64,000 bases of DNA from Callorhinus ursinus (GCF_003265705.1 NW_020312785.1:23911102-23975101); one strand, 5' to 3'. Positions 50,625-63,004 are shown, counted from the stretch's first letter. Made by a program: numbers and translations. The notes: a model not told the origin generated them from the sequence alone.

Positions 50625-53575
50625 CATTAAGAGTCAGGGAGGTGCTTCATGTGGGTCAGGTACTCACAAATGAGTGCCGATTACACTTCCATGCACAATG
50701 GCTGGGGAAGACAATCACTACCTTTATAATCACTATTAGAATTTCGTTTCATAGCCTATAATTAAGAGTCAACTATAACGGCATAGACAGATAGCAATAT
50801 CTGGAAGTTCATCTTCCTCAGAATGATAATGGTTAGTGAATACACTTGCCAATAATTAGATTTTAAGAAAGCTTATTTCCCAATTTAGGACAAAACTGAT
50901 TTTTTGATAAAATGTTTTACTACTCATTTTTAAAGGCTATAGTGTCAGATAAGGCTGGATATTAATATTCAGATGATTAAAACCAGGGAGAAAAGGGCTA
51001 TTTTTAATGCATTTTTAAAATAAGAAAAAAAAGTGCCATTTGTGTTTCTTTTCATTTAACATTGTAACATTTGTCATTTTTAGCCACAATGATTAAGGAA
51101 GATAATCACTAACTTATTCCTGTTCTATTTGCCCCTCAAAACCACAGATGAAATGTTACAATGCTATATACATGTTTTATGGATTATATCATTTACAAGA
51201 TGAAAATCATGATTTTATAAAATAATAAACAAAGGGATGTCTGGCAGTGTTCTGGTTTTCTTCTCTTCCTTTCCTATACCTCCATACACAACCCCTTGAA
51301 GGTGAGGCTAATCCACTGGCTACCATGGGGTTGGGGTCTTTCTGCTTTATATCTAAAAGAACAGTGAAAAAAATGGAACTGAGACAGATCTCTAAGCCCA
51401 TAGGACATCTAGCTGCCCAAAGTCTTCCAGGCTATGGGTTGTCAAGGAAGTTTCTGAAGTTTGAGGGTATGTTCAAATAACATACTTTTGCAAAGCATAT
51501 GTCTCTTTTGCCTGAATATTCTCCAATGCATATTTATATCATTCCTTATATCCAGAGATAAAGCAACAGAAGATGTCTGATCTCTGGTTACGACCATGAC
51601 CTAAAAGAAAAGTTATCCATTTCATTAAACTTCCTAAATAATATTAAGAAATAGCTAGTGTGTAATATTCTGGCAACAAAATCATCCACCCTAGTGGTTT
51701 CCTCCAATTATTTATTTAAAAAAATTTGTAGACTTAAGCATATTTGAAGGCTCTTATTTTAACCAGCATTTTCTTCCTCCTTATTCAGAATGCCACAATC
51801 TCTATTTTGGGATTCACCTAAATATGGTATTTTATTTTCCATGAACATAATTTAAAATCTTGGCATTAGTAAAGGTAAACCTCAAATTCTATAAAACATG
51901 TTGGTTTATAACGTCACTTATTACTTATCTAGTGAGTTAATAAAAATTTAAGATATCTCTGGGCTTCACAGAATTAGGGCAAATAACCTATATTTTGGGC
52001 AAAAAAACAGGTTTTATTATATTATTATTATTATTATAAAGAAAAATACTATAAATATAATATTATTGATTTTTATTGTATTATTAAAGGAGAAACTTTG
52101 GCAAAGTTTGAATTAGTTGTTTTGCAGAGTTTTAGTTTTTTTTCAAAAATAATTACTTCTACAAAAATGTGTTTTTCTATAAAATTTTCCATTTCCCTAT
52201 TGCTACTCTAGCCACGCCTAGCATCTCCAGGCCAGGGACTTGCCCCAAAACGAAGCTGAGATTCTTCTTTCAATCCACCAGGATAATAAGCTTAGGTCTC
52301 AATAAGAGTAAAAATACAAAGTTGTGTCCACTATATTTTATATTTTTCTAAGTCAGATATGCATTTAACATTTCCTGAAATTTTTAGGACTACCATTACT
52401 GATCTTCATTAGCTGCTTGAATTTTGGAGCCAGAATTCTTAGTGCTCTGCTGACAAGTGTATTGCCTCAAACAGAACATTCTTCCAGCACAGACCACTCT
52501 CCTTTCTAATAACCTTCTCCTCCCTACAAGGTCAAGGGGCTAGGGAGGGTATATAGGATGGGCGGGCCCTCCTCCTCCAGCCTGTCCCCTGCCACCCTTC
52601 ACTCCTGTCACTCAAGGGGTCCCATTCCACACCTCCCCCCACTTTAGGAGGCCACAGAGAATGATTTCCTCACATAGACTAAAGGACAACATTACAAATG
52701 AGCTATCTTATCTTACATTTAAAAGAAATCTAAGAGATTTCAGAAAGTGAGGATGGCTTTGATTACTGAGGCTATTTCTTTCACCTCAATTGAACATGGC
52801 TTCTTGAGAACACTCCCCAGTTTACCAAGGGACTTGTTCCTCACCCTTGCCCTTCTTGGTTTTCTCTAAAGGATTACTGGCTTCGGTGGCCTGAGGTTCT
52901 CTCTGAATTACTCTCTTCTCAGTCTTCACGGTATGAAGCTTATTCTTTAAAACTATATTTAAACATGGTGATTCTTTTTTATTTTGGTTCTGATCTCACT
53001 TGTAATTTACAAAACAGCATCTCTGGTTTGTTTTCCAGAAGTAAGATTGTTTTTTTGAAAAATTGTGAAGTAAAATATATTTGTCCTACTGTATACAGGT
53101 CATGTGGCTAATTAGAAGCCCTCTTTTACCTGCAAGGATCAGAAATATTTTAAAGTAGAAAGATAAAATATTGCTAGAAATTGGAAAGGAAGCATAAATT
53201 TTCACCTCAATTTCTAACAGTTTGAATTTGGTTACCTATCCGTCTGCATACCCATGTATTTAAAGACAAATATTGGCTGGTAAAAGATGTGTACTTAATA
53301 TAACTTCACACATTCTATTCATTCCTTTTTTTAAGAATTCCAATTTATCTATTTAGAATATGAAAATCTAATGAATGAAACGAATTCTTAAAAGAGTAGT
53401 ATGTTTTAGAGAATCTGGCACATGTTTAAAAATAGCAAGCAGTAAGGGAAGAAATTCTTAGTGATTTAAGAATTCATTCCGAAGAAGCATTGTCAAAAAA
53501 AATTGTGTATGTTTCTATAAATTCCCCCAATGTGCATAAACATCCACATAATGAAATAAGAATTAGTACCCTGGG
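50625..53575. other. Unique intron with a small (ATT)n
   Basis: (ATT)n at 52018-52036. The 52480-52660 part is GC-richer but shows no CpG enrichment or repeat match. No coding exon is supported. Confidence 0.5.
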
Positions 53576-53789
53576 CTCTTTTTCCTCATTTGATTACCAT
53601 GCCCATTTTGGGGAAAAACAACACTGGTGAAAGATATGGCTTTTGAATGAAAAAGAGGGGGGAAAAATCCATAGTGTCACAGATGGCTGTCAGACTAAAA
53701 TGAAGCATGAGTCTGCTGAGGGAATCAAACATGAGTGTGAAATCTGAACAGAAAGGCACGGAGCAGAAGGCAACATTTCAAAAGGCATT

Positions 53790-54320
53790 TGGCACCAAGT
53801 GGCATTGTGAGGGTTAATTTACTGCCAGGAGCTGCTGGGCTTTTCATTCTCTACAGACACACAATAGACAGATCCCCGAAGTGCCCATCATAATCACAGA
53901 TGCTGGGGGATTAATGCTAAGCTGAAAGCTTCATGAATATTAAAAATATCAAAACTGCTAATGATGTAGCAGAGTTTGAAATAACAATCTCAACATCTAC
54001 GAGTATGGCACACAGGCAGAGTAAGACACTGTCTTTTAAAAACTGATTAAAACCTACTCAATTTGTAGCAGAAAGAAGCTTATGCATATTAGGACCTGAA
54101 TTGGCTGCCAAACTTTACAAATTGCACAGACTAATTACCATAATTAAGCCTTGGATTGAAGGAGAAAATTCCATTTATCTCAGGCTGACTCAGTGGAAGT
54201 TCAACAAAGAAAGCACTGATATCAGATGGGCTTTTCCCTCAAATGATATTTCAAAGCCCACTAAAAATAAACAAACAAACCAAAGAGGCCCCATCCTCTT
54301 AGAAGCAAAAGAGTAAACAC
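53790..54320. promoter_or_regulatory. Conserved-looking intronic block, candidate enhancer
   Basis: Not a recognised repeat. It is dense in homeodomain-type sites, for example 'actaattaccataattaagcc' near 54130-54150, with 'ggggattaatgctaagctgaaagcttcatgaatatt' near 53905-53940. The plus frame 54101-54316 has no motif. The regulatory role is inference from motif style only. Confidence 0.25.
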
Positions 54321-54485
54321 TCAGTGTAAAATGAAGTTGAAGGAAAGAATTGTTCAGGATTATAAAAGTTACTTTAGGTAAATTTAAAGTTTGCTATGCA
54401 TGAGAAACTCCATTTAAAAAAAATGTGACATTCCTTGGTTAAAAAATCTGAATTATAAAATACCGATGTATAGAGTTGATATTTT

Positions 54486-54790
54486 TAAATTTTACTTTTT
54501 TATTGAAGTAGAACTGGAATATAACATGTTAGTTTCAGATATACATGTAATAATTCAATATTTGTATATATTGTGAAATGATCACCACAGTAAGTCTAGT
54601 TAACATCCATCACACATAGTTACAATTTTTTTTCTTGTGATAAAAACTTTTAAGATCTACTCTCTTTGCAATGTTCAGATATACCATACGGTATCATCAA
54701 GTATAGTCACTACCATGTACATTACAACTCTAGGACTTAATTGTTTTATAACTTGAAGTTTGTACCTTTTGTCCACCTCCACCCATCACA
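54486..54790 (-). mobile_element. L1 LINE 3' UTR, antisense
   Basis: 'ttttattgaagtagaactgg', 'gtgaaatgatcaccacagtaagtctagttaacatccatcacacatagttacaa' and 'catgtacattacaactctaggacttaattgttttataacttgaagtttgtacc' are the reversed 3' UTR of an L1MA-age element. Confidence 0.85.
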
Positions 54791-55246
54791 TTGATAAAAA
54801 TCTGAATGCATTCTTACTGTATTGGCTTAATGAACAGTTCTATATAATTTAGATTTCAGTTAGCTTAGTTTCATGGTAAGGATAAAGATACAATAATTTG
54901 CTAAATATCTTATCTCTCCACTCTTACGGACATCAGACTTAATAGGAACACTTCAGCTGAGATTGTATTACAGTTTATTTTTTAGCTTTCTTAAATCATT
55001 TGTGAAAAACCATATCAGCAGCTATAATGGTTATTTCCACGTGTTGCCTAGCCTAAACTCAGTTAGTTTATCAGTGAATCACAGAATTTCTTCAGAAAAA
55101 AATGTAATCATGAAAGTTGACATTATTTTTATAGGTAATAAAGTGGCTCATTAATAAATATTTTTGAAGCTCATTTTTTACTCTGAATAAAGGATTAAAA
55201 ACAGTTAAATCTGATGATGGGAAGTAGTAGAAACAAACTGATTTTT

Positions 55247-55442
55247 TTTTTTAAAGATTTTACTCATCTATTTTGACAGAGAGACACAGCGAGAGAGGAA
55301 ACACACAGGCAGGGGGAGTGGGAGAGGGCGAAGCAGGCTTCCCGCTGAGCAGGGAGCCTGAAGCAGGGCTCGATTCCAGGACCCTGGGATCATGACCCGA
55401 GCCAAAGGCAGACGCCTAACGACTGAGCCACCCAGGTGCCCC
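55247..55442 (-). mobile_element. can-SINE, antisense, with a 17-bp target-site duplication
   Basis: The minus strand begins GGGGCACCTGGGTGGCTCAG and runs through the body, CT-rich part and A tail. GAAACAAACTGATTTTT flanks it at 55230-55246 and 55443-55459 without change. Confidence 0.95.
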
Positions 55443-55729
55443 GAAACAAACTGATTTTTAATCAGTATTAAAAATTTGGTAATATATTTAGAAATGGGTT
55501 GATCTTGAATTAGTAGTATTTACGCTTTTAGCTTACAATAGCTGCTTATAGAGCTTGCAAAACCAGGTATACTTTAATTTCATTGGTTCACACATGGAAA
55601 TGCTTTTTGATGCGCTTTATCCTATATTGCAAAGATTTTATCATTAATCAAAAATGTTAACTGAAGTTTCAATTTGCCTCCTTTCTTTTATCTAAGCAGT
55701 ATCTTTCTTTAAAAAAACAAAACAAAAAC

Positions 55730-55909
55730 CTGTATTTATTTTTTTGAGAGAGAGAGAGCGCACAAGCACGGGGGAGGGGCAGAGGGAGAGAACGCCCAAG
55801 CCGACTCGTGCTAAGCACGGAGCCCAGATGCAGGGCTCTATCTCAGCCTACACGAGATCAGGACCTGCGCTGCAACCAAGAGTCAGGTGCTCAACCAGCT
55901 TGATGCCCC
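55730..55909 (-). mobile_element. Older can-SINE, antisense
   Basis: Diverged: the minus strand begins GGGGCATCAAGCTGGTTGAG, then 'cacctgactcttggttgcagc' and a CT-rich tail 'gctctctctctctc'. A plus frame of 158 codons (55744-56220) starts inside it and is not a gene. Confidence 0.8.
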
Positions 55910-55924
55910 AAAGCAGTGTTTTTG

Positions 55925-56310
55925 TTTTAATATCTCTACTCCCTCCAGTCTTACCTTTCACTAACCTATTCTTCCAAGTGATGTGGAACACAAGTATGTT
56001 CATGCTGTTTAATTCCGCCCCCCGCTCGATGACTAGCTTTCAGAATGAAGCCCAAATTCCTCAGCAGAGCATCCAGGGCTTTTACAACTGCCTGCATCTA
56101 CCTCTTCATGTTCCTTTCTGGTTAATCCTCTCCCCGCTCCCTCTCTCACCTCCCTCTCCCCTCTCTCTTTCTTTCTTTTGTCCTATAAATGTTTTTGAAC
56201 ACCTGTGCATTAGGTACTGAAATAGCCACTGGGGGGATAAATATCTAACAAAGAAATGTAACTCCTTGATGTAATAGAGATTACAATTTAGTGGCTGAGA
56301 AATAAAACTT
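55925..56310 (+). repeat. L2 LINE fragments (sense, then antisense)
   Basis: 'gaatgaagcccaaattcctcagcagagcatccagggc' (56043-56079) fits forward L2. 'tgtgcattaggtactgaaatagccactggggggataaatatc' up to 'gagattacaatttagtgg' (56206-56294) fits reversed L2. They are probably two separate relics lying side by side. Confidence 0.5.
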
Positions 56311-56427
56311 TCTCACTCATTCTTGCCTCTATACAACAGCACGTGTATACACATGTGTGTATGTAGTTTTCCACCATCCAACCACAAGCAGATAGGTGGT
56401 ATCCTACAGTGACTAAGAGCATAGTTT

Positions 56428-56605
56428 CTGAGTGGGTGGCTCAGTCAGTTAAGCGTCTGCCTGCCTGCAGCCCAGGTCATGATCCCAGGGTCCTGGGCTG
56501 GAGCCCTGAGTTGGGCTCCATGCTCAGCAGGGAGCCTGCTTTTCCCTTTACCCATTTTTATGCTCTCTCACTCTCAAATAAATAAATAAAAGCTTAAAAG
56601 AAGAA
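56428..56605 (+). mobile_element. can-SINE, sense, head slightly truncated
   Basis: 'gagtgggtggctcagtcagttaagcgtctgcc', 'gatcccagggtcctgggc', 'ctcagcagggagcctgc' and 'tgctctctcactctcaaataaataaataaa' define it. The first few bases of the usual head are replaced by unrelated sequence. No clear target-site duplication. Confidence 0.9.
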
Positions 56606-56771
56606 ATCTTCATCAAATTTCAATTTTATCTCCACAATCACTCACCCTATTCAGAAAATCAATATAGATTTAAATAAAAATGTAGAACTGATTATATTCA
56701 TTTTTAAAGATAACTTTATTGAAAATAAAAGTTACCTGCATATTTTCTTCCTATATGCTGAGCTATATTAA

Positions 56772-56998
56772 TTTTTTTAAAGATTTTATTTATTTATTTG
56801 AGAGAGTGAGCAAGCAAGAGAGAGAGAGAGAGAGAGAGAGTGTGTAGGAGCAGGAGGAGGGGCAGAGGGAGAAGCAGACTCTCCGCTGAGCAGTGAGCCC
56901 ACCATGGCACTCCACCTCAGTAGATTTGATCCCAGGATCCCGGGATCATGACCTGAGCTGAAGGAAGATGCTCAACCAACTGAGCCACCCAGGTGCCC
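56772..56998 (-). mobile_element. can-SINE, antisense, with expanded (GA)n
   Basis: The minus strand starts GGGGCACCTGGGTGGCTCAG. The CT-rich region appears on the plus strand as 'gcaagcaagagagagagag...tgtgtagg', with the GA run (56818-56840) longer than in the other copies. It also has about 18 extra bases in the middle ('catggcactccacctcagtagattt'). Confidence 0.93.
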
Positions 56999-57439
56999 CT
57001 TTTTGTTTTTATTTACTTTTACTTTCCCCTTCATTCTATCCCTAAAATTACTAAGTCACAGTTGATATTCATTACCAATATCATAGGATGCTAAAAGCAG
57101 ATGCAGTAATGAATTTAGTAACCTGGAGCTGTGGTGATAAATTGCTCTAGCATCTCTTTCCCTCCACTTTCTTCCCATCCTATTTTCTATCTAGAGCCAA
57201 ATGCCATTTGCATGGCCAGAGATTGCCACTGACTGACTGCCAAGACTGGACATGTGCTTTAACCTCTTTGCATCTGTCTTGTGAGCTTCAGTGCAGAGGA
57301 CTGTGGGGAAAAAAATCTTGTCAGTTATCCTAGTCTACAAATATGAACCAGATATTTAACTCTCCTAAGTGGTGAAAAAAGTGGTCTATGATACATAATT
57401 ACATAAATCTGCCATCTGCCTTTACCAGTGCTGGAGCAT

Positions 57440-57484
57440 AGGTGTGTGCGTGTGTTTGTGTGTGCGCATGCGCACGCGTGTGTA
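57440..57484. repeat. TG/CG alternating repeat with a 14-bp palindrome
   Basis: GTGCGCATGCGCAC (57462-57475) is perfectly self-complementary and sits in a TG-rich, alternating purine-pyrimidine run. Prone to Z-DNA by sequence pattern. Confidence 0.88.
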
Positions 57485-57691
57485 CATACACTGGTGAGGG
57501 AGTAGGTAGTGGGTAAGGCTGAAAACGTAAGTTAAGTTCAGTGATGTAACAGGAGCTAAATCCTAAAGAAGATAAAAGCAGACACAGCCATTCTCAATAG
57601 GGGTTAAACACGAAATATAAGTCCTAAAAGAGAAAAAGTTTGAAGCACCTATTATCTCCATTCTCCCAAAGATACATTTAGATACATGGGG

Positions 57692-57740
57692 GAGAAGTTA
57701 ATTCATTACAGAAACAAAGGAGAGAAGTTAATTCATTACT
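57692..57740. repeat. Short direct repeat, 30-bp period
   Basis: GAGAAGTTAATTCATTAC occurs at 57692-57709 and again at 57722-57739, exactly 30 bases apart. This is a local duplication. Confidence 0.88.
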
Positions 57741-59192
57741 TACAATGGCTGCCTTAGAACCACAGGGCTTAGTGAACTCTAGTTGACAAGGACAAGGCTG
57801 TGAAGATAAGGAAGCTGAGCTCAGGGACTTCACTTGCACAGACCCCTGCCAAGGTCGGGGGGGGGGGGCGGGTAGGGCTCTAGCAATATGTCAAAGTGTG
57901 ATTTTTTCAACTTTAATCCATTAAGGCACATTTTATTTTATTATTCGTATTTCCTTATCTTAAATAAAGTCCTGCAGATTTTATAAGCTTCATGTCCAAC
58001 AAAAACTAGATCCACCGTGAAAATGGGGTGACATAGAATATGTTAGACTTAGAGGGCTCCAGTCCTTCCTCTGAAATATATGAAGAAGAGAACTCTCGCA
58101 GTAGGTGGGTAGATGTGGATGTAGAAAAGCTGTAGGTCAAGCACAAGGTTATCTGTAGAGAAGAAGACGATTAGCGGCTCAGTGGAATGAAGAAACTGTC
58201 CAGGTTTGGATTAGCCTCTTAGGAATGGCAAATGTAACTGACTAGGAGCATCTAGTTGGATTAATAAATTCAGGTAGGAGCCCAAATGGGAAGGGAAATG
58301 ATTGTTAAGAAACATTCTCCAGCTATTGTGGGTGGAAGTGGAAGGGAATACGACGAGCAGAACTGACTTGGGTGGTTTGGGGGACTGCTGGGTTATTAAG
58401 ATGGGCAGAATGAGAAGGGACCTTATTTCAGATAGTGCAGCGGGGTCCTGGCAAAGCCAGAGTTGGGTCCGAAATTATTCCCAAAGCAATCTAGTTGCTG
58501 AAAGGAGATACTTGGCTCAACTGATGGTGGGGACTACCTGGGGGTATGAGATTATTCCAGTTATAGGACATACAACATGAGAGAATGTCCTGAATTTCTG
58601 TTGTCTATGAAGCAAAAACAACTAGAATCCCCCTGAGGGATTAAGTCATGATTTAAGAACAAAGAAGGGTGAGTTGGTTTAACTTCCCTCTCTGCTTTCT
58701 CTCCCTGGTTTCAAATCTCACCATTTGGTGGTGGTTTATTCTTTCTTTTAACCTAGGGTTAGTAAGAATGTCCTCTTTCCTTAAAAGAATCTGTACAATC
58801 TCTAGGTACCCATGTTGAATAAACACTGGATATGTAACTTTGTCAATAACTAGGAAGACAGATTTATAGTAAACTAAACCCATGTCTTGCAAATTACAAT
58901 GTTTTATTGTTATTAATCTGGAAGGTTGTTGGATATTGCACTTACATTAATTCAGCTCAGTAAAACTCATGTTTATTCCCATTGGTAAAGGGTCTTTAGA
59001 TCATCAGTGATGTTTAGATATTTACTGAAGGCTTTTGAAAAATCCCATTAGCTTTTAGGTGCTGATAACTTTAATGTTCAACCACATCCCTTAAACATTT
59101 CAAGTGGTTTTATAGCCTAAAAAAATAGGACTGATCTTTCATCTTCAGTTGACAAAGACCTAAGCAAATAAAAGTTTATTTTATCAGGAATT

Positions 59193-59194
<2 letters not shown>

Positions 59195-59232
<38 letters not shown>
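59195..59232. repeat. (CA)n microsatellite
   Basis: About 19 uninterrupted CA units, ending in ACGC. Confidence 0.95.
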
Positions 59233-59235
<3 letters not shown>

Positions 59236-59239
59236 TCTA

Positions 59240-62150
59240 ATCATTGCTTCTGTATTTTCAAAAGAGGAAATATTGAGAATTATGTATTTTTCTTTTGCAG
59301 TAAGAACTAGAGAATCAAGTGCCATTGAATTTCCTCTTTAAGATTGTGCTGGAAAACTAGCATTTATATGCTCAAATAAGCAAGAAAATCCTGATAGTTT
59401 AAAGAGAACAAGGGCCATGCCTTCAGTCACTTGATAACAACTCTCAGGAGAAAAGCCAGGAACCACCTTTTGGTATTTTTGTATCACAAAATCTACTCCG
59501 TGAATAGCACTTGAAAATACTTGTAGGTGATACTATTGAAACAGAGAGAAGAACAGAGAGCTCCATCAAAGGAGAAACTCCAATATAGTGAAACGTTTTG
59601 TAGCATTGGTGGCAGGAGCACTCACATTTCGTGGGGAATTCATGCACATCTTTTTCGATGGGATCCTACTTTGAAATACAATGTAACATTCCATCTTTTC
59701 TAAGAGGGTAAAGTGGGATTAAAAGAGAAGAACTTTAAATGTTAAAAATACTTGCACACAATACAAAGTAGCTCAGCCTAGATGATAAAGCAGAAGAGTG
59801 ACTCTGGTTGATGTCAGTAGAAGGAAGATATGTTCTCTAATCTGTCTATGATACAAGGGCATTATTTGGACAATGTTATAAAAGCATTTAAAAATGTGAA
59901 TATTTTCACCAGGTAAATCTGAAACTCACTAGCACAATCTTAGAAACAGGTTGTGTGATCATTTAATAGTCATAAATACATTTTTGTTCTTGTAGTACAC
60001 ATTAGCAGGATCCCTTTTGTTGTCATTGTTGTTGCTTTGGCTTTTTATGCACTGTATGACAAAACACTCCTAAAGGTTGCTAGTTAGTTGTCATCCTGCT
60101 TTGTTCCTGATGAGGATATAATCAGATTTAGAGGAAAAAACACATCAGAACCTAAGGCAGTTCCTAAAGAGGTTGACTTGATGGGGTATTAAAACATCTG
60201 CTATCAATAAATACAAGCATTTTTGGTGCTTCAGCCAATACAAACTTGTTATTCAATTATTATTAATATGACAGTTAATGCTTTACTATGCTTCAAGTTT
60301 AATAAAATGCACTGTTTAAATTCTGTAACTGCCCCCCCCCCCCCACGAGTTTGGCTCTTTAACATTTGCTGGTTTTACCCAATTGCTCATCATGTCAAGG
60401 GGAAAAAAAAATAGTGTATTGGCAGGATGCAGGGAACAGAATAAATGTATGACTTTTAAATGCCCCAAATGAGAAAGGATTAGGCTGCACATTATTGAAA
60501 GGATATTCTACAGATCGTTAATGCCGTGCTGTTTGCTCACATTAGTTCCCTTAATTGGTCCTCTTTTCTAAAGACAATAATCCTATCAACAGAAACGCGA
60601 AATGTAGGTCTTTCTGGGCTTGGGAAAGAGCTCTGTTCTCACTTAAGACAATATATGGATTTCCAGTGCAGCAAACGCCGACATGCTGCCATGCGAACCG
60701 TTACAGAACATTCTGAGAATTTTATAGACAGTTGTCACACAATCTACAGTTGCTTGTGCTTTAGAGAAGAAGGTGTTGCTCAGAGAGAGAGATTACATCT
60801 GAGTGAAGCGATGTCTACTTCTCTTGACCAGTGTAGACAGGGGAGCAGGGTCAGAGCCAAGACTTACGTTAGGTGAGTCGGCTTGGGGTCTTGTCTCCAA
60901 AATGACCCAGGCTGGATGAGGGCTGAACTACTGGGAAAGGGGTTTTATGCCAAAACTGGTGCTTTAAGGGACAGCCTCTTTCCATGTCTTGTGAAAGCTC
61001 CCAGACAGACTCAGAGCCCTGGAAAGGATCCCTGAAAGGTGGAAGGAATTGCAGGAGCCCTTAGCTTCTAACTTTTCCTTCTAAGAGTTTCCTTCTACAA
61101 TCTCCTTCAATGAATGGCTTCCAAGATCCGAAAGCCAGACTGATTATCAGTACAATCCACAGCATCTCCCAATGTACTTAGAGCAAAAGGCAGGGTCCCC
61201 CTCTCCCTCTTTTTTCGTGGACAGAGCACAGATTTGAGTCAGCCAGACTCCCACTTCACAGCATTCCTTCTCTGTACACTCAGGCAAGCTACTCGGCTTC
61301 AATGAAATGCTTTCTTTCTTTGTAGGATGTGGTTAATGATGACTTCTATTTCATAGTGTTGCTGCTAAAACCACAGTACCCACTAAAAGAAGCACTCAAA
61401 AAACAGTGCTAATTAGACAAGTGAAGTTGTAAAAATAACTACTCACCTGAACTCCTAACCTTCAAAATAACTCAGGTAACACTCCGAGAAGGGAAAGACC
61501 TCTTGGGGTTGGGTTGTACTCTCTTTCTCTTGTCTGTATCTCCCCAGTGTCTTGGGGCTTTATGCTGATTACAATAATTAATTTTTTTCAGGACCATTTA
61601 TTTTTTATAAGGAGATAATTTTTAGAAGCTACATATTTAGCCAAGGGGATTATTCTCATGATGGAATTTCAGGCAGTAGTCAGTGGAGAGACTTGGGACA
61701 AAAGTTTTATTTCTACTCTCTCACTCTGTGTCTCCTTATTGCACTAATACATTGAGATGACATTTAAATTGTCAGATGACTCTGACAACATTTAATCTTT
61801 AGTAATACTCCCTAATCAGAAACCTTACTCATCATTCTGAAAAGGCTGTTATGTCTATGTCCTAGATAATAACTGAGTAAAACAATTGAGGAGATTAGAA
61901 AGAGTCAATGGAGATTTCTGTCCTCAGATTCCCGTTTCAATCCTGTTAGATCAGTGATGACAGGAAGTCAGTAAGGGCCATGAAGGATGATTGGCAAATT
62001 GGAAATTAATTTGTTGCCACAGCTCAGTATCTAGTTCCGTTTAAAACCATCTTGTAATTTTGGTTGGCCATCTTGGGGAAGCCATGCACTATATGTTTCA
62101 TCTTATGATGAGGACAGTTGACTTTTCTCAAATGAATCTTCCCAAAATGG
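59240..62150. other. Unique intron, one conserved-looking part
   Basis: No repeat was assigned with confidence. A possible very old MIR lies near 61225-61430. The plus frame 60526-60876 (116 codons) retains several CpGs ('aaacgcgaaatg', 'aacgccgacatg', 'gcgaaccgtt') but has no domain and no clear acceptor/donor pair, so it is not called as a gene. A C run lies at 60334-60344. Confidence 0.45.
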
Positions 62151-62174
62151 ATTTCAGATTACAGAATTCCTAAT

Positions 62175-62176
<2 letters not shown>

Positions 62177-62214
<38 letters not shown>

Positions 62215-62220
62215 ATATAT
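62177..62220. repeat. (TA)n microsatellite
   Basis: About 17 TA units, then TG and a further 'atatatat'. Confidence 0.95.
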
Positions 62221-62464
62221 CATTACATAGATATGTCTTATTATGACCTGTCTTGTTATGAATATAACATAGTATCCAAACATTCTGTTTATTATGTATT
62301 TCATAGTTATATATAATATATATAAAATATTTGAATTCGATGTCACCAGAAATTCTAAATACTTTTCACTTGAGTCTCAAATTTCACCAAATGTTTCTTA
62401 GAATAAGGAACAGGCTTAAGATAGAGAATCTTAAAAGACTAGCACTAGAAAGAAATATTAGAAT

Positions 62465-62600
62465 TTAGCTGCCCCAAGCTTTTTATTTTAAAAATGAGGA
62501 ACATAAGGACCGAAGAGATTGACCTATACTCAAGGTGACCAAGATAGTTAGTGAGTTTTTGTACCATTATCCTGCAGCCTAAGCCCTATATTCTGTCCTA
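62465..62600 (-). repeat. Possible MIR relic, antisense
   Basis: 'ttattttaaaaatgaggaacataaggaccgaagagattgacctatactcaaggtgaccaagatagttagtg' follows the reversed MIR core with many changes. Confidence 0.5.
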
Positions 62601-62758
62601 ATACAAACCTTGGGTTGGAGAATACTACCCAAGATAATGTCATTTGCTCATTCATATATGTGGGCGTACGTGCTTTTCAGTACACATGTTTGATGCTCAA
62701 CCATTCTTCTCTTCTGAATGAACCTGATTCTTCTCTTTGATATATATCCTGTGCTTTC

Positions 62759-62779
62759 AGCCAAGCCTCTTGATATCTA

Positions 62780-62832
<53 letters not shown>

Positions 62833-62927
62833 GAGAGAGAGAGAGGCTTGGCTATATATATAGGCTATACTGGTGCTATATGTATATATATATATGGGGG
62901 GGCTTGGCTATGAAGAGGCTTGGCTAT
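62759..62927. repeat. (ATCT)n/(GA)n microsatellite framed by inverted and direct repeats
   Basis: AGCCAAGCCTCT (62759-62770) is the exact inverse of AGAGGCTTGGCT at 62842-62853 and at 62914-62925. Between them lie about 14 ATCT units (62774-62832), a GA run, and TATA-rich DNA. GGCTTGGCTAT occurs three times in direct orientation (62844, 62901, 62917). Confidence 0.9.
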
Positions 62928-63004
62928 TATATAGCCACATTCTTAACAAAATGTTCATCTTTTCCGTTATACAAACCTACTGATTAGGTCATCTTAGCAC
63001 CCTC

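Larger units (their letters stand above)
57005..59190. other. Unique intron
   Basis: No gene or transposon was recognised. It includes the TG/CG repeat (57440), a small 30-bp-period duplication (57692-57740), a 10-base G run (57859-57868) and a 92-codon plus frame (58302-58580) with no motif. Confidence 0.5.

Noticed and set aside
55744..56220. 158-codon plus frame
   Set aside because: It starts in the CT/GA-rich tail of an antisense can-SINE and runs into an L2 relic.
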